From NCBI RefSeq assembly GCF_002008225.1, contig NZ_MRDH01000027.1, positions 186,001-250,000 of the forward strand: DNA of 64,000 bases. The letters run 5' to 3'. The notes beneath the pieces are model-generated. The model was not told the DNA's origin. It did not search any database and was given only the letters and a program-made list of their open reading frames with translations. Source of the stretch: Agrobacterium salinitolerans (GTDB lineage Bacteria > Pseudomonadota > Alphaproteobacteria > Rhizobiales > Rhizobiaceae). Positions 29,953-42,915 of this stretch are shown piece after piece; within the stretch, counting starts at the first letter, position 1, and every line of letters starts with the position of its first letter. The position numbers and the translations under genes were made by a program.

Positions 29953-31215
29953 CTACAGGTCCAGCTTGTCGATCATCGATTGGGTGATAAGGCAAATGCC
30001 GTTTTCAGTGCGGCGGAAACGTTTGGCATCCAGTTCTGGGTCTTCTCCTACAATCAGTCCTTCCGGAATGACCACGCCATGGTCGATGACGACATTGCTG
30101 AGCTGGGCGTGACGCCCGATCTTCACACTTGGCAGTACTACGGCATTCTCAAGGCGGGAATATGAATTAGCCCGCACACCCGTAAAGAGGAGGCTGCGGT
30201 TGAGGGCGGCGCCGGAAATGATGCAATCGCCGGAGACGACCGAAGACACGGCCGAGCCGCGGCGGTTCTCGTCATCGTGCACAAATTTCGCCGGCGGTGT
30301 GATTTCCGCATAGGTCCAGATCGGCCAGGATTTGTCGTATATATCGAGGTCCGGCACCACATCCGTCAGGTCGATATTGGCCTGCCAATAGGCATCGATG
30401 GTGCCGACGTCGCGCCAGTAGGGGCCATGCTCGAAATCGGAGCGCACGCAGGAATCCGCGAAGCGATGGGCGACGGCTTTGCCGTGCTCGACGATATAGG
30501 GAATGATGTCTTTGCCGAAGTCTCGGCTGGAGCTCGGATCGGCGGCGTCGCGGCGCAGCGCTTCCATCAGGAATTTCGTGTGAAAGACGTAGATGCCCAT
30601 CGAGGCGAGCGCGAAGCCTTCATTGCCGGGAATGCCCGGCGGATCGGCCGGTTTTTCGATGAAATCAATGATCTCGTCTTTTTCATTCACATGCATCACG
30701 CCGAAGCCGGTCGCTTCCATGCGCGGCACTTCAAGGCAGCCGATCGTTACATCGGCGCCGGAATCGACATGCTGCTGCAGCATGTATTCGTAATCCATTT
30801 TGTAGATATGGTCGCCGGCGAGAATGACCATATATTCCGGCGCATAGGGCTCAATGATGTCGATGTTCTGGTAGACGGCGTCGGCCGTGCCTTCATACCA
30901 TTGCGTTTCGGAAACGCGCTGGGAGGCCGGCAGAATATCGAAGCTTTCGTTACGCTCGGGACGGAAGAAGTCCCAGCCGCGCTGCAGGTGGCGGATGAGC
31001 GAGTGCGCCTTGTATTGCGTGGCGACGCCGATGCGGCGAATGCCGGAATTGAGCGCGTTGGAGAGCGCGAAATCGATGATGCGCGCCTTGCCGCCGAAAT
31101 AGACGGCGGGTTTTGCCCGGCGGTCCGTCAGCTCCTTCAGGCGGCTTCCTCTGCCGCCTGCGAGGACATAGGCCATTGCATCGCGTGCCAAAGGCTGAAC
31201 TCTTTTTTCCGACAT
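29953..31215 (-). CDS. glgC: Glucose-1-phosphate adenylyltransferase
   Basis: 420-aa ADP-glucose pyrophosphorylase, the committed and allosterically regulated step of glycogen synthesis. It has [21 protein letters not shown] near the N-terminus with the effector-site Arg/Lys residues, then [13 protein letters not shown] and the left-handed beta-helix tail. Agrobacterium-type enzymes respond to fructose-6-phosphate and pyruvate. It stands between glgB (21 bp upstream) and glgA. Confidence 0.97.
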   Translation of the reverse strand: MSEKRVQPLARDAMAYVLAGGRGSRLKELTDRRAKPAVYFGGKARIIDFALSNALNSGIRRIGVATQYKAHSLIRHLQRGWDFFRPERNESFDILPASQRVSETQWYEGTADAVYQNIDIIEPYAPEYMVILAGDHIYKMDYEYMLQQHVDSGADVTIGCLEVPRMEATGFGVMHVNEKDEIIDFIEKPADPPGIPGNEGFALASMGIYVFHTKFLMEALRRDAADPSSSRDFGKDIIPYIVEHGKAVAHRFADSCVRSDFEHGPYWRDVGTIDAYWQANIDLTDVVPDLDIYDKSWPIWTYAEITPPAKFVHDDENRRGSAVSSVVSGDCIISGAALNRSLLFTGVRANSYSRLENAVVLPSVKIGRHAQLSNVVIDHGVVIPEGLIVGEDPELDAKRFRRTENGICLITQSMIDKLDL

Positions 31216-31236
31216 GGTGTCCTCCCTCTGTGTCTG

Positions 31237-35906
<4,670 letters not shown>

Positions 35907-36390
35907 TGGTCGGTCAGCACCTTGGTGGGAGGAGAGGGTCTGAGAGGTCGATCCGTGTTGCCTTTGCTGATGCCAGTTTATGCATCGATATGGAGGTGTG
36001 GCAACAGCAATTTTCGCGGAAAGTTGAGCGGCTTAGGATTATGAAAAATAAGACCTTTTCTTCCGCATCCCAAGGATCGCGCAAGGCATTGCCGGCCCTT
36101 TATCCGCCGTTACCGAAAAGGTTTGCGTGGTCATTGCGATGCCGGGCATCGTTCAAAAAAGGGAAAGAGGCTGCAACACTTTTAAATGGTTCACCGGTCC
36201 TGAAATCTGTTTCGCTCAATGTATCCTGTTTTAAACACCGGGCCGAAAACCGCTTAGCGGGTTCGGTCTGATACTTAGGATCACACACTAGCCTTCGCGG
36301 CTGTAACAATTCAATGAAAATAAATCGGCCTTCGCCGCAGCCGCACCTGTTGCCGGTGGCGGCGGCGTGAACCGGGCGATATCGCCGTGT
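35907..36390. promoter_or_regulatory. Region upstream of glgP
   Basis: 484 bp with lower GC in the middle and no convincing gene; short open frames (for example 35906-36271 plus) show no recognisable protein features. It should hold the glgP operon promoter. A palindrome at its left end is listed on its own. Confidence 0.45.
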
Positions 36391-36394
36391 TCAC
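36367..36394. repeat. 28-bp near-perfect palindrome over a stop codon
   Basis: GTGAAC, two bases, GGCGATATCGCC, two bases, GTTCAC: only the two spacer pairs break the symmetry. It includes the TGA of the amidotransferase gene (36391-36393). It could form a terminator-like hairpin without a T run, or be a protein site. Confidence 0.7.
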
Positions 36395-37161
36395 CCGAGG
36401 CAAAAAGGCCGCGTCATCATTTCCCCGGCGCGGATCGTTACGCAGGTATTGGGTGGAACGGCGCACCATGGGGTGCAATCAAACGAAAAGGGCTCTGAAC
36501 TCAGCGCAATACCCTCTTCCAACCCACGCCAGTAGAGCGTCGGTGGTTTGTCATCGCTAGACCAGCGGAAGGCATGCACGCAATCGCCGTCCATCAGCAC
36601 GGCGCTGAAGCGCAGGGCGGAGGAGACGCCCGCTGCGATCATCTTTTCCTGACAGAGGCGAAGCGCGGTGGAAATGGCGCGTACCGGATCGGCATCAAGG
36701 CCGAGGCCGGCGGCGATGAGGAAAATAGCTTCGCTGTCGCCGGTGCCGCGCCGGGATGCATAGATATCATCGGGAATAAGGGAGTCGATATCGCGCCTTA
36801 TCTGCTCGTAACCGCCGATCTGGCCGTTATGCATGAAGAGATATTGCCCATGCGCAAATGGGTGGCAATTGGCGCGGGATACTTCGCCCGACGTGGCGGA
36901 GCGGACATGGGCCATGAACATGCCCGAACGAAGCTGGTGACAGAGTGCCGCGAGGTTGGCATCCGACCAGGCGGGTCTGGTATCGCGAAAGACGCCGGGC
37001 GTTCCGCGTTCGCCATACCAGCCAAGGCCGCAACCATCGCCATTGACGACGGTTTTCGCTTCCCTTGCGGCCATGGACTGGCTGACCAGCGATGCTTCCG
37101 GCTCGATCAGCAGGCTGTCGAGCCAGACGGGTTTACCGGAATAGGCAAAGAGGCGGCACAT
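36391..37161 (-). CDS. Class II glutamine amidotransferase
   Basis: 256-aa N-terminal-nucleophile amidotransferase. After Met removal Cys2 (MCRLFAYSG) would be the nucleophile. Further family motifs are GDGCGLGWYG, HVRSATSGEVSRANCHPF and FMHNGQI. It resembles YafJ/EgtC; there is no neighbouring egt gene, so an ergothioneine role is not supported. It is directly adjacent (gap 0) to the racemase gene on the same strand. Confidence 0.88.
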   Translation of the reverse strand: MCRLFAYSGKPVWLDSLLIEPEASLVSQSMAAREAKTVVNGDGCGLGWYGERGTPGVFRDTRPAWSDANLAALCHQLRSGMFMAHVRSATSGEVSRANCHPFAHGQYLFMHNGQIGGYEQIRRDIDSLIPDDIYASRRGTGDSEAIFLIAAGLGLDADPVRAISTALRLCQEKMIAAGVSSALRFSAVLMDGDCVHAFRWSSDDKPPTLYWRGLEEGIALSSEPFSFDCTPWCAVPPNTCVTIRAGEMMTRPFCLG

Positions 37162-37875
37162 TCATGCGGCTCTGTTCAGGGCCTTGTTTCCGAGCGCGAA
37201 GCCAACGGCGGCCTTCGCGTGAATTGCGGTCGAATCGTAACCCGGCAGCGGCAGGGCATCGGGATCGATCAGCAGCGAAATCTCGGTGCAGCCAAGAATG
37301 ACGGAATCGACGCCAAGTGCGCGGGCCTTCTCGATGACCGCGAGATAGCGCTCGCGCGAGCAGGACTTGATTTCGCCCCGGCAGAGTTCGCCGAAGATGA
37401 TGTCGTGGATCGCAGCCCGGTCTTCCGCATCGGGCACGATCACTTCGACGCCATGGCGGCGCATGCGCTCGGTGTAAAAACCATGTTCCATCGTGTAGCG
37501 GGTGGCGAGCAGAAGCGGCTTGCGGCGTCCGTCCGCTTTCAGGGCAGCGGCGGTTTCGTCTATGATATCGATAAGCGCCACGCCGGACATTTTCGCTACG
37601 GTTTCAGCGACAAGATGCATGGTGTTGGTGCAGATCAGCACGCAATCGGCGCCCGCATTGGCAAGGCGCGCACCGGCAGCACCCAGAAGTGCGCCTGCCT
37701 CATCCCAGCGATCGGCCTTTTGAAGGGCGACGACCTCGGAAAAATCGAGCGAATGCATGACGATGTCGGCCGAAACCAGCCCGCCGCGGCTGTCGCGCAC
37801 GGCCTCATTGATCATGCGGTAATAGGTTGCGGTGGATTCCCAGCTCATGCCGCCGATCAGGCCGATCCGTTTCAT
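37162..37875 (-). CDS. Aspartate/glutamate racemase family protein
   Basis: 237 aa with both catalytic Cys regions of the Asp/Glu racemase superfamily: LICTNTMHLVA and ILGCTEISLL. The start GGMSWESTATYY and the CTNTMH form match the YgeA-type broad-specificity amino-acid racemase. The ATG at 37875 has AAGGGAACTC ahead of it. It is divergent from an Lrp/AsnC-type regulator across 167 bp, which suggests local amino-acid-dependent control. Confidence 0.88.
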   Translation of the reverse strand: MKRIGLIGGMSWESTATYYRMINEAVRDSRGGLVSADIVMHSLDFSEVVALQKADRWDEAGALLGAAGARLANAGADCVLICTNTMHLVAETVAKMSGVALIDIIDETAAALKADGRRKPLLLATRYTMEHGFYTERMRRHGVEVIVPDAEDRAAIHDIIFGELCRGEIKSCSRERYLAVIEKARALGVDSVILGCTEISLLIDPDALPLPGYDSTAIHAKAAVGFALGNKALNRAA

Positions 37876-38042
37876 AAGAGTTCCCTTATCGAGTTTGATT
37901 GAAAATAAGAATGCCATCGTCGGGGCGAAAACGGCATGCGTTTTTGCAAGGATTTCACGATATATATGCAAAATCAGGGCGTTCTTTCTATGAAGATCGC
38001 AAATTTATTGCGCTATTGCGTTAACCTGTGCATTCTTTAACG

Positions 38043-38504
38043 ATGATTGATGATCGCGACCGCCGAATCCTTGCGATTCTCCAGGAAAATGCAGAAACGC
38101 CGCTCGCCGACATTGCGGAGGAAGTGGCGCTGTCGCTATCCGCCTGTTCGCGGCGCATCACGCGGCTGCGGGCGGAAGGTTATGTGACGGGTACGATGGC
38201 GCTTCTCGACCGTCGCAAGATCAACTTGCCGACCACGGTTTTCCTGCTGGTCAGAACCGGCCTGCATGCGGAGGACTGGCTGGACCGGTTCCATGCCGCC
38301 GTCAGCACCATACCCGAAATTGTCGAGGTTCACCGGCTGACCGGCAATTTCGACTATATTCTGAAACTGGTGCTGCCGAATGTCGAATATTACGACACGA
38401 TCTACAAACAGATCCTGCGCCGCGTCGAGCTTTACGACATGTCCGCCTATATCTCCATGGAGACGGTGAAGCTGTCGTCTTCGCTGCCGACGACACATAT
38501 CTGA
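38043..38504 (+). CDS. Lrp/AsnC family transcriptional regulator
   Basis: 153-aa regulator. The N-terminal helix-turn-helix is [47 protein letters not shown] ligand-binding domain follows, with [22 protein letters not shown] at 38028 in frame is another possible start. It is divergent from the racemase gene, so that gene is the likely target, with an amino acid as effector. It is convergent with the aldose-epimerase gene with only 18 bp between stops. Confidence 0.92.
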   Translation: MIDDRDRRILAILQENAETPLADIAEEVALSLSACSRRITRLRAEGYVTGTMALLDRRKINLPTTVFLLVRTGLHAEDWLDRFHAAVSTIPEIVEVHRLTGNFDYILKLVLPNVEYYDTIYKQILRRVELYDMSAYISMETVKLSSSLPTTHI

Positions 38505-38522
38505 GTGTTCGTCGGGCCTTGA

Positions 38523-39506
38523 TCAGCGCGCCGCCTTAAAACGGACGCCAAAGCGAAAGCTTCGCGTCTCGCCGGCTTGCAGCGTAATCGCATCCGCGAG
38601 TTCCGGTTGGTTGAAGGCGTTGGTCGGCGTTTCCACCGGTTCGAGCGCGATGGATTGCCGCCTGCCGCGTGCAAGCGTATCGCCGGTGAAGACATGCATG
38701 TGCCCGCGCTCCTGCCAAACCGTCAGGCTCGAACCGTCGTGGTGGTTTTCCAGCCTCGTCTCGTAAAGCCCGTTTTCGGATGCGATGAGATCGGTGAAGC
38801 AGACATCGAGTACATGGCCGGACAGCGGTGCGTAAAGAAAGCGGGTGTCGTCCCGTTTGACCATCCCGCCCTGTGCGCCGCGAAGGGGGATCAGGTCCTC
38901 GTCTGTTTCAATCGCCGTTCGCGAGGGCAGCGTGAGGAGAAGATCGTCGATAGACGTCGTGCCGGGCAGGCGGAAATAGGGATGCCACCCGGCGGCGAAA
39001 GGCAGGGGCCGGTCATCGCGATTGATGCCGCGTATGTCGATGGTGACCTCATGGCCGGCGAAACGATATTCCACCTCGATGGCGAGACGGTAGGGATAAC
39101 CCTCAAAATCCGCAGGCGCTATTTCGGCGCGGAAGACGAGAGTGTGAGCGCCGTGTTCCTCGAAAGACTGCGTAAGCGCGAAGGGCAGGGCTCTGGCAAA
39201 TCCGTGGAAGACGAGGTCTTCATGGGCAAGCACCGGTTCAATGCGGTGCGCTTGTCCGTCAAAACTGAACTGGCCATCCGGGATGCGATTGGTGAAGGGT
39301 GCGAGAATGCCATTTCTCACGCCATTGTGCGATTGCATTTCGGCAGGCGTCGAATAGCCGTCGACAAGATTTTCGCCTTCGCCGCCATCGGTAGAGACCG
39401 GCCGCCAGCTTAGAAGCGTCGCGCCCTCATAAGCGACTTCGGCTGTGAAACCGTTTCCAGAAACGGTCACACCGGCAATCCCCGTGCCTGTCGTGGGGGT
39501 AGTCAT
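38523..39506 (-). CDS. Aldose 1-epimerase family protein
   Basis: 327 aa of the galactose-mutarotase fold. It has GVRNGILAPFTNRIPDGQF with the conserved Asn-Arg, the catalytic-His region ELVFHGFARALPF-like (DLVFHGF) and AAGWHPYFRLPG. The ATG at 39506 is used; GTG/ATG options up to 39533 exist. It lies on the same strand downstream of the idnO-like and dehydrogenase genes, which suggests a sugar or sugar-acid catabolic unit. The sugar is unknown. Confidence 0.88.
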   Translation of the reverse strand: MTTPTTGTGIAGVTVSGNGFTAEVAYEGATLLSWRPVSTDGGEGENLVDGYSTPAEMQSHNGVRNGILAPFTNRIPDGQFSFDGQAHRIEPVLAHEDLVFHGFARALPFALTQSFEEHGAHTLVFRAEIAPADFEGYPYRLAIEVEYRFAGHEVTIDIRGINRDDRPLPFAAGWHPYFRLPGTTSIDDLLLTLPSRTAIETDEDLIPLRGAQGGMVKRDDTRFLYAPLSGHVLDVCFTDLIASENGLYETRLENHHDGSSLTVWQERGHMHVFTGDTLARGRRQSIALEPVETPTNAFNQPELADAITLQAGETRSFRFGVRFKAAR

Positions 39507-39663
39507 CGGGAATTGTCCTTTGCATACATGCATCTGCGGTCATCGGGGCGACTGCCGTGCCGATTCGCCCGATCATCTTCGCTGACGGACAATTTCGCAA
39601 TGGCCGTTAAGGGCCCGCAAGGGCCGTATCAATAGGCTCCGCCATTCCGGGTCCGCCGTGCAG

Positions 39664-40557
39664 TCAGTCCGGAAAAGTGCGTTTCGCGCCGCTGAAATAT
39701 TCCATCAGCGCGGCCTGATCCTCCCCACCCAGCCCGGCCGCCGTCAGCATGCGGTGCACCTCGGCGCAAACGGCTGTCAGCGGCATGGCCGTGTTGGTGC
39801 GCCGGGCGAGATCCTGCGCGCCGTTCAGGTCTTTCACCATATTGTCGATGCGTCCGGTGCGGCGGTAATCTTTCGCCACATAACGCGGCATGTATTCCTG
39901 CAGGATGGCGCTGTCGGCGCGGCCGCCCTTCAGCGCCTGCGGTATCTTGGCGGCATCGACGCCGGCATCCAGCGCAAGCTGCGTTGCTTCCGCCACAGCA
40001 AGGAAATTCAACCCGCACAGAACCTGGTTGATGAGTTTCGTCGTCTGCCCTGCGCCACAGGGACCCATATGGGTGTAGTTGCTGGCCACATGCCGCAGCA
40101 CGCGATGCGCATCGGCCACATCCTTGTCGCTGCCGCCGGCCATCAGCGTCAATTGCCCGATGAGCGCCTTGGGTGCACCGCCGGAAAGGGGGCTGTCCAC
40201 CCAGCGCAGGCCTTTTCCCGCAGCGTCGGCCGCCAGTTCCTTCGTCGCTTCCGGATCGATGGAGGACATGTCGATGATCAGCGTGCCGGGTTTCGCCCCC
40301 GCCGCGACGCCATCCTTGCCAAAGACGGCGATGCGAACGATTTTCGGTGAATTGAGGCTGAGGATGACCACATCGGAAACCGAAGCCGCTTCCGCAGCCG
40401 TCCCCGCGCTCTGCGCGCCAAGGCTCGTCAGCGCCGCCACCTTTTCCGCATCCAGATCGAAAACCGTCAGCTGATTTCCGGTCTCGATGAGCCGTGTGCC
40501 GATCGCCCCGCCCATGGCGCCGGCGCCGATCAGGGCGACTTTGTTCTTCTCGGTCAT
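39664..40557 (-). CDS. NAD(P)-dependent 3-hydroxyacid dehydrogenase (3-hydroxyisobutyrate dehydrogenase-like)
   Basis: 297-aa beta-hydroxyacid dehydrogenase. The Rossmann motif is IGAGAMGGAIGTRL near the start. The substrate loop SPLSGGAPKALIGQLTLMAGG and the catalytic-Lys region GAGQTTKLINQ are intact. Tartronate-semialdehyde reductase (GarR/GlxR) and 3-hydroxyisobutyrate dehydrogenase share this fold. Being 87 bp downstream of the idnO-like gene favours a sugar-acid role. The start is the ATG at 40557, with GGAGG 11 bases upstream. Confidence 0.88.
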   Translation of the reverse strand: MTEKNKVALIGAGAMGGAIGTRLIETGNQLTVFDLDAEKVAALTSLGAQSAGTAAEAASVSDVVILSLNSPKIVRIAVFGKDGVAAGAKPGTLIIDMSSIDPEATKELAADAAGKGLRWVDSPLSGGAPKALIGQLTLMAGGSDKDVADAHRVLRHVASNYTHMGPCGAGQTTKLINQVLCGLNFLAVAEATQLALDAGVDAAKIPQALKGGRADSAILQEYMPRYVAKDYRRTGRIDNMVKDLNGAQDLARRTNTAMPLTAVCAEVHRMLTAAGLGGEDQAALMEYFSGAKRTFPD

Positions 40558-40644
40558 GGTGTTCACGGCCTCCTCCCAAAGTGTCGTGGTGTCGTCGGTT
40601 CAAAACCGGATGGCGGCCGCAGCCGCCGGTCCGGTTTCGGTGTT

Positions 40645-41400
40645 TTAAAGCGAAGCGGTGATGCCGCCGTCGACATAGAGAATATGTCCGTTCACGAAGG
40701 ACGAGGCATCGGACGACAGGAAGATGCAGGCGCCGACAAGCTCTTCGACCTTGCCCCAGCGACCGGCGGGCGTGCGCTTTTCAAGCCATGCCGAGAAGGT
40801 TTCGTCCGCCACCAGGGCCGCGTTGAGCGGCGTGTCGAAATAGCCGGGTGCGATGGCGTTGCATTGCAGGCCGTATTTGGCCCAGTCCGTCGCCATGCCT
40901 TTCGTCAGGTTGCCGACGGCCCCCTTGGTGGCGGTGTAGGGCGCGATGCCGGGGCGGGCAAGGGCGGTCTGCACGCTGGCGATGTTGATGATCTTGCCAC
41001 GGCCACGGCCGATCATGTGGCGCGCGGCAGCCTGCCCGGCGTGGAACACCGAGGCGATGTTGGTCTGCAGCAGGCGCTCGAAGGCATCGGCTGGAAAATC
41101 CTCCAGCGGGGTGCGGTGCTGCATGCCGGCATTGTTGACCAGAATATCGATGGGGCCGACCTCCGCCTCGAAACCGTCGATGGCCTTGCGCACCGCTTCG
41201 TGATCGGTGGCGTCGAAGGCGAGTGTTTTCGCACCCTTGATGCCGGCGGCGGCGGCTTTCAACTTCGCCTCGTCACGCCCGTTCAGCACCACTTCCGCGC
41301 CCGCTTCAGAAAGCCCTTGCGCCAGCGCAAAGCCAATGCCCTGGGACGAACCCGTGATCAGGGCGCGGCGGCCGGAAAGATCGAACAAATTAAGGCCCAC
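40645..41400 (-). CDS. idnO: SDR oxidoreductase, gluconate 5-dehydrogenase (IdnO)-like
   Basis: 251-aa short-chain dehydrogenase: NAD(P) motif TGSSQGIGFALAQ (15-27), NNAG, catalytic Ser in NIASVQTA and YTATKGA with the Tyr-Lys pair. It resembles gluconate 5-dehydrogenase, which reduces 5-ketogluconate. The preferred start is a GTG at 41400 with GGAGGAAAC directly upstream. 40 bp further up is the palindrome ATGTTATCGATAACAT, which is of the GntR/IdnR operator type. The divergent neighbour looks like IdnD. The enzyme name is by family and context. Confidence 0.8.
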   Translation of the reverse strand: MGLNLFDLSGRRALITGSSQGIGFALAQGLSEAGAEVVLNGRDEAKLKAAAAGIKGAKTLAFDATDHEAVRKAIDGFEAEVGPIDILVNNAGMQHRTPLEDFPADAFERLLQTNIASVFHAGQAAARHMIGRGRGKIINIASVQTALARPGIAPYTATKGAVGNLTKGMATDWAKYGLQCNAIAPGYFDTPLNAALVADETFSAWLEKRTPAGRWGKVEELVGACIFLSSDASSFVNGHILYVDGGITASL

Positions 41401-41440
41401 TGTTTCCTCCAGTCTCTCGACATTGCATTCGTACAGAATT

Positions 41441-41456
41441 ATGTTATCGATAACAT
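41441..41456. promoter_or_regulatory. GntR/IdnR-type operator palindrome
   Basis: ATGTTATCGATAACAT is a perfect 16-bp palindrome in the idnO/idnD divergent region. E. coli GntR and IdnR (LacI family) bind near-identical ATGTTA-(4)-TAACAT sites. It is 41 bp upstream of the idnO start, a good place for repression of idnO-dehydrogenase-epimerase, and 164 bp from idnD. The cognate regulator is not in the window. Confidence 0.75.
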
Positions 41457-41619
41457 TCATCCCTTTCGGGCGTGGATGTCAAGGCTTAAACGCCCGCTCT
41501 CGGTACGGGCCGGGCGCGCGGGGAGGCCGCACGACGTGTAAATGCGCGGCAGGCGGCGGTGACAGGGATGCGGATTATTCGTCGCGCCATTCAGGCGCGA
41601 TGTCGAGCGGGAGATATTT

Positions 41620-42651
41620 ATGAGAGCGATTGTCGCCCATGGGGCAAAGGATGTGCGCATCGAGGAGCGGCCCGAGGAAGCGCCGGGGCCGGGAGAGGTG
41701 CGGCTTCGTCTGGTCCGGGGCGGAATTTGCGGCAGCGATCTGCACTATTACAACCATGGCGGCTTCGGCGCGGTGCGGCTTCGTGAACCCATGGTGCTCG
41801 GCCATGAGGTCTCCGCTGTCGTCGAAGAACTGGGCGAGGGCGTGGAAGGGCTGAAGGTCGGCGGTCTGGTTGCCGTTTCGCCGTCCCGCCCGTGCCGAAC
41901 CTGCCGCTTTTGCCAGGAAGGCCTGCACAACCAGTGCCTCAACATGCGGTTTTATGGCAGCGCCATGCCTTTTCCGCATATTCAGGGCGCTTTCCGTGAG
42001 GTTCTGGTGGCCGACGCCCTGCAATGCGTGCCGGCCGATGGCCTGAGCGCTGGCGAGGCCGCCATGGCGGAGCCGCTGGCGGTGACGCTTCACGCCACGC
42101 GCCGCGCCGGCGATTTGCTGGGGAAACGCGTGCTTGTCACGGGTTGTGGACCCATCGGCATCCTGTCCATTCTGGCTGCGCGCCGGGCGGGTGCGGCGGA
42201 AATCGTCGCCACCGACCTTTCCGATTTCACGCTTGCCAAGGCGCGTGAGGCGGGTGCGGATCGTGTCATCAATAGCAAGGATGAGCCCGACGCACTTGCC
42301 GCTTATGGTTCGAACAAGGGAACTTTCGATGTTCTCTATGAATGCTCTGGCGCAGCCGTCGCACTTTCCGGCGGCATTACCGCGCTTCGTCCGCGCGGCA
42401 TCATCGTCCAGCTCGGGCTTGGCGGCGATATGAGTCTGCCGATGATGGCGATCACCGCCAAGGAACTGGATCTGCGCGGCTCTTTCCGCTTCCACGAAGA
42501 ATTTGCCACCGGCGTTGAATTGATGCGTAAGGGCCTGATCGACGTCAAACCGTTCATCACCCAGACCGTCGATCTCGCCGACGCCATCTCGGCTTTCCAA
42601 TTCGCCTCGGATCGAAGCCGCGCCATGAAGGTGCAGATCGCTTTTTCGTAA
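41620..42651 (+). CDS. idnD: Zinc-dependent alcohol dehydrogenase, L-idonate 5-dehydrogenase (IdnD)-like
   Basis: 343-aa medium-chain dehydrogenase. Catalytic zinc ligands are seen in GGICGSDLHYYNHGG and GHE; the structural-zinc Cys set is CRTCRFCQEGLHNQC. The NAD motif GCGPIGIL follows. It fits L-idonate 5-dehydrogenase, which gives 5-ketogluconate, the substrate of the divergent IdnO-like enzyme. Other polyol dehydrogenases are not ruled out. A GAGCGGGAGA site lies before the start. A hairpin follows the stop. Confidence 0.83.
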   Translation: MRAIVAHGAKDVRIEERPEEAPGPGEVRLRLVRGGICGSDLHYYNHGGFGAVRLREPMVLGHEVSAVVEELGEGVEGLKVGGLVAVSPSRPCRTCRFCQEGLHNQCLNMRFYGSAMPFPHIQGAFREVLVADALQCVPADGLSAGEAAMAEPLAVTLHATRRAGDLLGKRVLVTGCGPIGILSILAARRAGAAEIVATDLSDFTLAKAREAGADRVINSKDEPDALAAYGSNKGTFDVLYECSGAAVALSGGITALRPRGIIVQLGLGGDMSLPMMAITAKELDLRGSFRFHEEFATGVELMRKGLIDVKPFITQTVDLADAISAFQFASDRSRAMKVQIAFS

Positions 42652-42689
42652 GCGCGTTTCCCCGAAATAGCGGGCTGGCTTATTGAGTC

Positions 42690-42710
42690 GGTGGCGGAGC
42701 CTCCGCCACC
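42690..42710 (+). terminator. Terminator after idnD
   Basis: The inverted repeat GGTGGCGGA/TCCGCCACC with a 3-base loop is followed by AATTTCTTA. It lies 39 bp after the idnD stop. The T tract is weak. Confidence 0.65.
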
Positions 42711-42824
42711 AATTTCTTATTTGCCATCGTGGATCGCGTCATTCCGCCCTGAATGTTATCGGTATCATGGGCGTTCGCTGGGTTGTTGATGCTTCCTCGC
42801 CTCATTGTACGGCTGGTTTGCACA

Positions 42825-42842
42825 TTTTGACGCAAGTCAAAA
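42825..42842. promoter_or_regulatory. FNR/FixK-type anaerobox upstream of the cyd operon
   Basis: TTTTGACGCAAGTCAAAA has perfect 7-bp arms and a 4-base gap. The core TTGAC-GCAA-GTCAA is one base pair away from the TTGAT-N4-ATCAA consensus of FNR, FnrN and FixK. It is 74 bp ahead of the regulator gene that begins the cyd transcript, which fits activation under low oxygen. Confidence 0.8.
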
Positions 42843-42880
42843 ACGTGATTTGCCGCCTGCCGCTATTTGCGTTATCGAAG

Positions 42881-42898
42881 TTTCAGAAATTACTGAAA
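42881..42898. promoter_or_regulatory. Palindrome at the regulator promoter, likely operator
   Basis: TTTCAGAAATTACTGAAA (arms TTTCAG/CTGAAA) lies 18 bp upstream of the regulator ATG, with a further TTCAG half-site just after it (42900-42905). Its position over the expected start of transcription or leader suggests binding by the adjacent GbsR/MarR-type regulator as a self-control site. Confidence 0.55.
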
Positions 42899-42915
42899 AT
42901 TCAGGAAACGAAGAA

